A DNA stretch of 6,540 bases from a bacterium (GTDB taxonomy: Bacteria; Bacillota; Clostridia; Oscillospirales; Acutalibacteraceae). Positions 5,068 through 6,540 of this stretch are shown here, in pieces. Positions within the stretch are counted from its first letter, which is position 1, and each line of letters opens with the position of its first letter. The stretch spans positions 1 through 6,540 of the forward strand of contig JAHLBL010000096.1 of assembly GCA_020625635.1 (NCBI GenBank). Reading direction: 5' to 3'. Under the pieces are notes generated by a model. That model saw only the letters and a list, made by a program, of their open reading frames with translations, was not told where the DNA came from and did not search any database. Both the position numbers and the translations under genes were made by a program.

Positions 5068-5089
5068 AAGAAAGGAGTAGCGTTCATTC

Positions 5090-5321
5090 ATGAGTAGATA
5101 TGCTATGTGTCCGGTATGTGGACGTAGGATGAGAAGAGATAAGGATTCATTAGGCGATTGGGACGGTGAAACATACTGCTGCGATTACTGTATCCGAATA
5201 TGATGAGGATGATGGCGAAGGGTTAAGTGTTTATGATGCTGCAGAGATATGGGCATCAAGCGGAAAAGATGAGGACTATATGTTTGGGTATTCAGAAGAT
5301 GACTTAGAGTCGGCACTATAA
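5090..5321 (+). pseudogene. Zinc-ribbon / acidic-tail protein split by a one-base frameshift
   Basis: ATG 5090, with AAAGGAG about 12 bases upstream, encodes MSRYAMCPVCGRRMRRD and later YCCDYCIRI, stopping at 5201-5203. Two Cys pairs (C7/C10 and C31/C34) make a compact zinc-ribbon-like module. Starting at GAA 5196 in the next frame the sequence continues without a start codon as EYDEDDGEGLSVYDAAEIWA, then a tail with DEDYMFGYSEDDLESAL to TAA 5319-5321. This is unmistakably coding. Removing one base at about 5194-5195 fuses both into one protein of about 76 aa. Small proteins combining Cys pairs with an acidic D-E-D-Y-M-F-G-Y tail occur, to my recollection, in clostridial mobile elements. Their function is unknown. 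The frameshift may be real decay or a sequencing error. Confidence 0.65.
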
Positions 5322-5341
5322 ATCCTATTAGTTGACAGCAG

Positions 5342-5370
5342 TTGATTATTGAGAAAGAACCTTGTATCAT
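5342..5370 (+). promoter_or_regulatory. Possible promoter pointing into the IS1182-like remnant
   Basis: TTGATT (5342-5347), a 17-base spacer and TATCAT (5365-5370) form a plausible sigma-A promoter just outside the element. No intact gene follows, and a terminator-like hairpin lies about 30 bases downstream, so its output would be a short transcript at most. Confidence 0.3.
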
Positions 5371-5397
5371 AATTTTCGTGCAAACCCAAAACAAAAA

Positions 5398-5413
5398 GCA
5401 CCCGAATGGGTGC
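5398..5413 (-). terminator. Left-end hairpin of the IS1182-like element
   Basis: GCACCC-GAAT-GGGTGC is a perfect 6-bp stem. Read on the minus strand it is followed by TTTTTGTTTTG, a good terminator for leftward transcription leaving the element. Confidence 0.5.
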
Positions 5414-5424
5414 CTCAGCTTGTC

Positions 5425-5454
5425 GAAAAAGTCTACCGAAGGGTAGGCTTTTTC
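5425..5454. terminator. Hairpin AAAAAGTCTACC-GAAG-GGTAGGCTTTTT
   Basis: A 13-bp stem (arms 5425-5437 and 5442-5454) with one mismatch and a GAAG tetraloop. Its A-run and T-run flanks make it terminator-like in both directions. It sits immediately upstream of the transposase promoter and would insulate it from outside transcription. Confidence 0.55.
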
Positions 5455-5456
5455 TC

Positions 5457-5478
5457 GTATCTATGATATAATAGATAC
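5457..5478 (+). promoter_or_regulatory. Transposase -10 box embedded in a perfect dyad
   Basis: GTATCTAT (5457-5464) and ATAGATAC (5471-5478) form perfect 8-bp arms around GATATA. TATAAT (5467-5472) sits across the centre as a -10 hexamer, about 11 bases before the coding region. No good -35 is visible at 17 bases. The dyad may be an operator or a way to keep transposase expression low. Confidence 0.4.
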
Positions 5479-5488
5479 GGTGATAAGA

Positions 5489-5698
5489 ATGTTGGAAAAG
5501 AACGTAAAAAACAGACAACAAGCGGAGATAATCTGTTTAGAAGACCTTGTACCTGAAAATCATTTACTCAGAAAAATTGACAGAGCAGTAGATTTTGATA
5601 GAAAACTAAAAGAACATATACATAAATCTTCTGCTGTTTTCTTATCATTTATCAAATTGTTCCTGAAAATGAGCAAACCCGAAATCCAGTATACCTGA
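5489..5698 (+). pseudogene. Truncated IS1182-family transposase N-terminus
   Basis: From ATG 5489 (GGTGAT upstream; an in-frame GTG at 5480 is the alternative) the frame reads MLEKNVKNRQQAEIICLEDL and VPENHLLRKIDRAVDF. This is the characteristic opening of IS1182/DDE transposases (about 40 aa ending in LVP-NHL-RKID-A-DF). After that the sequence diverges to KSSAVFLSFIKLFLKMSK and runs into the downstream terminator, stopping at 5696-5698. The conserved region normally continues for several hundred residues carrying the DDE triad. All of that is absent, so the product cannot catalyse transposition. The join probably lies around 5600-5640. Confidence 0.7.
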
Positions 5699-5711
5699 AT
5701 TTCGGGTTTTT
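5675..5711 (+). terminator. Perfect 11-bp terminator after the transposase remnant
   Basis: AAACCCGAAAT (5675-5685) pairs perfectly with ATTTCGGGTTT (5699-5709), with a 13-base loop and a T-run 5707-5711. It overlaps the end of the truncated ORF. Confidence 0.75.
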
Positions 5712-5721
5712 CTACAGACTG

Positions 5722-5763
5722 AGTCCCAAATCTGACGTTCGTCTGATTTGGGACTTGTTTTTT
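5722..5763 (+). terminator. Second strong hairpin at the right end of the element
   Basis: AGTCCCAAATCTGAC (5722-5736) pairs with GTCTGATTTGGGACT (5741-5755) with one T-T mismatch and a GTTC loop. TTTTTT follows at 5758-5763. It is the counterpart of the left-end hairpin and probably both an end structure and a terminator. Confidence 0.7.
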
Positions 5764-5769
5764 GTGTTG

Positions 5770-5862
5770 ATTCATTAATTATATGACAACTTTTGATACA
5801 AAAGAGAGATAGGTTAGAATTGATACTGATTTCTATGAATATCATCATCAAAAAGCATCATT
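5770..5862. other. Short spacer with small dyad
   Basis: Between the IS1182-like remnant and the ATPase stop codon lies a 15-codon leftward ORF (MMLFDDDIHRNQYQF), starting a few bases after the stop. A perfect dyad CTTTTG-ATA-CAAAAG sits at 5790-5804. The dyad lacks a T-run on either side. Neither is strong enough to call as a gene or terminator. Confidence 0.25.
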
Positions 5863-6540
5863 TCAATACTCAAGTGAATTCGTATTCAAAAGGAAATCAT
5901 AAACATTCATCGTAAGAATTCCGTTTTCATCATATTGTGTCGGGACAATATCTCTTGTGATAACGATTTTCTTAAACGAATCGTCAATTCTTGTAAACGG
6001 TCTGATTTCCTGCGTTCTCTTTTCTTCGTCGGGGATAGAATAAGCCGATTGAATATAGTATCTGTGCGAGCCGAGATTGCAGATGAAATCAACCTCCAGC
6101 TGCTGACGTATTACCTTGCCGTTTTTGTCCTTTTTAGCTGCTGTAACTACGCCGACATCCACACTATATCCCCTCATCCTCAGCTCATTGTAAATTACGT
6201 TTTCCATTGCGTGAGTAGGCTCAAACTGACGGAAATTCAGCCTTGCGTTACGTAAACCGAGGTCGGAAAAATAATACTTCTTTGGTGTTTCAATATACGC
6301 CTTACCCTTAATATCATATCTGTGAGCGGATTCGACAAGGAATGCATCTTCAAAATAATCCAAATATTTTTTGATTGTCGTTGAAGTAATCTTTGATTTC
6401 TTTACGCTGTGAAAGGTATTTTTCAGCTTTTCAGGATTTGTAAGAGAGCCAACCGATGAAGATAGAATATTCAGCAAATCTTCCAACTCATCGACGTTAC
6501 GCACCTTGTTGCGCTGAACAATATCTTTAATATAAATCTC
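5863..6540 (-). CDS. AAA-family ATPase with DUF4143 C-terminal domain, partial
   Basis: A leftward frame, open at the right edge, gives the last 225 aa; the GTG at 6504 is an internal Val codon, not the start. The sequence begins EIYIKDIVQRNKVRNVDELE and contains ITSTTIKKYLDYFEDAFLVE, YDIKGKAYIETPKKYYFSD, LGLRNARLNF, ENVIYNELRMRGYSVDVG, LEVDFIC and YYIQSAYSI. This is the typical order for the DUF4143 half of AAA_14 proteins: a winged-helix-like segment, then a PD-(D/E)xK-nuclease-like fold with E-x-x-V-x-N-E-L, E-V-D-F and Y-x-Q. The N-terminal P-loop ATPase domain would lie beyond the window. These proteins are common in gut bacteria and their role is poorly defined (often suspected in mobile-element or defence functions). 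The C-terminus looks intact. No ribosome binding site or promoter is visible here because the start is missing. Confidence 0.9.
   Translation of the reverse strand, partial: EIYIKDIVQRNKVRNVDELEDLLNILSSSVGSLTNPEKLKNTFHSVKKSKITSTTIKKYLDYFEDAFLVESAHRYDIKGKAYIETPKKYYFSDLGLRNARLNFRQFEPTHAMENVIYNELRMRGYSVDVGVVTAAKKDKNGKVIRQQLEVDFICNLGSHRYYIQSAYSIPDEEKRTQEIRPFTRIDDSFKKIVITRDIVPTQYDENGILTMNVYDFLLNTNSLEY

Larger units (their letters stand above)
5381..5769. mobile_element. Internally deleted IS1182-like element (about 390 bp)
   Basis: Both ends share one architecture when compared as inverted repeats. Each has an A-rich outer tract (CAAACCCAAAACAAAAAG versus CAACACAAAAAACAAG on the opposite strand), then a hairpin, then CTCAGCTTGTCGAAAAA versus CTCAGTCTGTAGAAAAA (14 of 17 matches). 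Between them lie a promoter, the first codons of an IS1182-type transposase and terminators, with the catalytic body missing. Edges are approximate. I see no convincing target duplication. Family assignment rests on the transposase N-terminus and end style known for IS1182 elements. Confidence 0.6.

Noticed and set aside
5185..5521. Two minus-strand ORFs over the zinc-ribbon tail and IS1182-like left end
   Set aside because: They run antisense to the acidic coding tail and through the IS hairpins, with no start signals.
5560..5851. Two minus-strand ORFs over the IS1182-like right end
   Set aside because: They consist mainly of the two terminator hairpins and their T-runs read backwards.
5935..6255. 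106-aa plus-strand ORF opposite the DUF4143 gene
   Set aside because: Shadow of a well-recognised protein family on the minus strand.
1..6540. CRISPR array, rRNA genes or riboswitch
   Set aside because: No spaced direct repeats, conserved rRNA segments or recognisable aptamer motifs were seen on either strand.

Overview
The window is AT-rich, uses the standard code and has Gram-positive signals: AGGAGG-type ribosome binding sites, TTGACA/TATAAT-like promoters and hairpin-plus-T-run terminators. Together with the gene content (tyrosine recombinase, XRE regulator, small accessory proteins, an orphan Lon C-terminus, IS remnants, a DUF4143-type ATPase), this suggests the accessory genome of a gut or rumen clostridium (Ruminococcus/Eubacterium-like). 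That placement is inference. No species-diagnostic gene is present.

Layout. 1-1202: a tyrosine recombinase whose frame is open to the left edge. 1294-1481: a 188-bp element with imperfect inverted ends, apparently an internally deleted IS3-like element. 1488-2114: poorly supported or unknown coding pieces, including an unknown leftward gene (1779-2114) that looks cut at its N-terminus. 2152-2397: the C-terminal part of a Lon-type protease domain, head to head with that gene. 2467-3086: one intact small acidic protein, then small ORFs with strong coding character broken by single-base frameshifts. 3087-3736: no intact gene, but a hairpin-rich, more GC-rich stretch and a bidirectional terminator. 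3737-4594 (minus): a start-less fragment and an XRE-family regulator. 4595-4728: a compact divergent control region. 4729-5067: a small membrane-anchored protein. 5090-5321: a frameshifted zinc-ribbon/acidic protein. 5381-5769: an internally deleted IS1182-like element. 5863-6540 (minus): the C-terminal part of an AAA/DUF4143 ATPase, cut by the right edge.

How it works together. The one visible functional circuit is the XRE regulator and the membrane protein. They are transcribed away from each other from two near-consensus promoters whose -10 hexamers overlap in one symmetric ATTATAAT, with palindromes nearby. RNA polymerase should occupy only one orientation at a time, so a switch-like arrangement is plausible. 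Most other features look like decay: two gutted insertion sequences, at least two truncated genes and at least three single-base frameshifts. The likeliest overall reading is an eroding integrated mobile element. Indel errors in the assembly could explain part of the damage.
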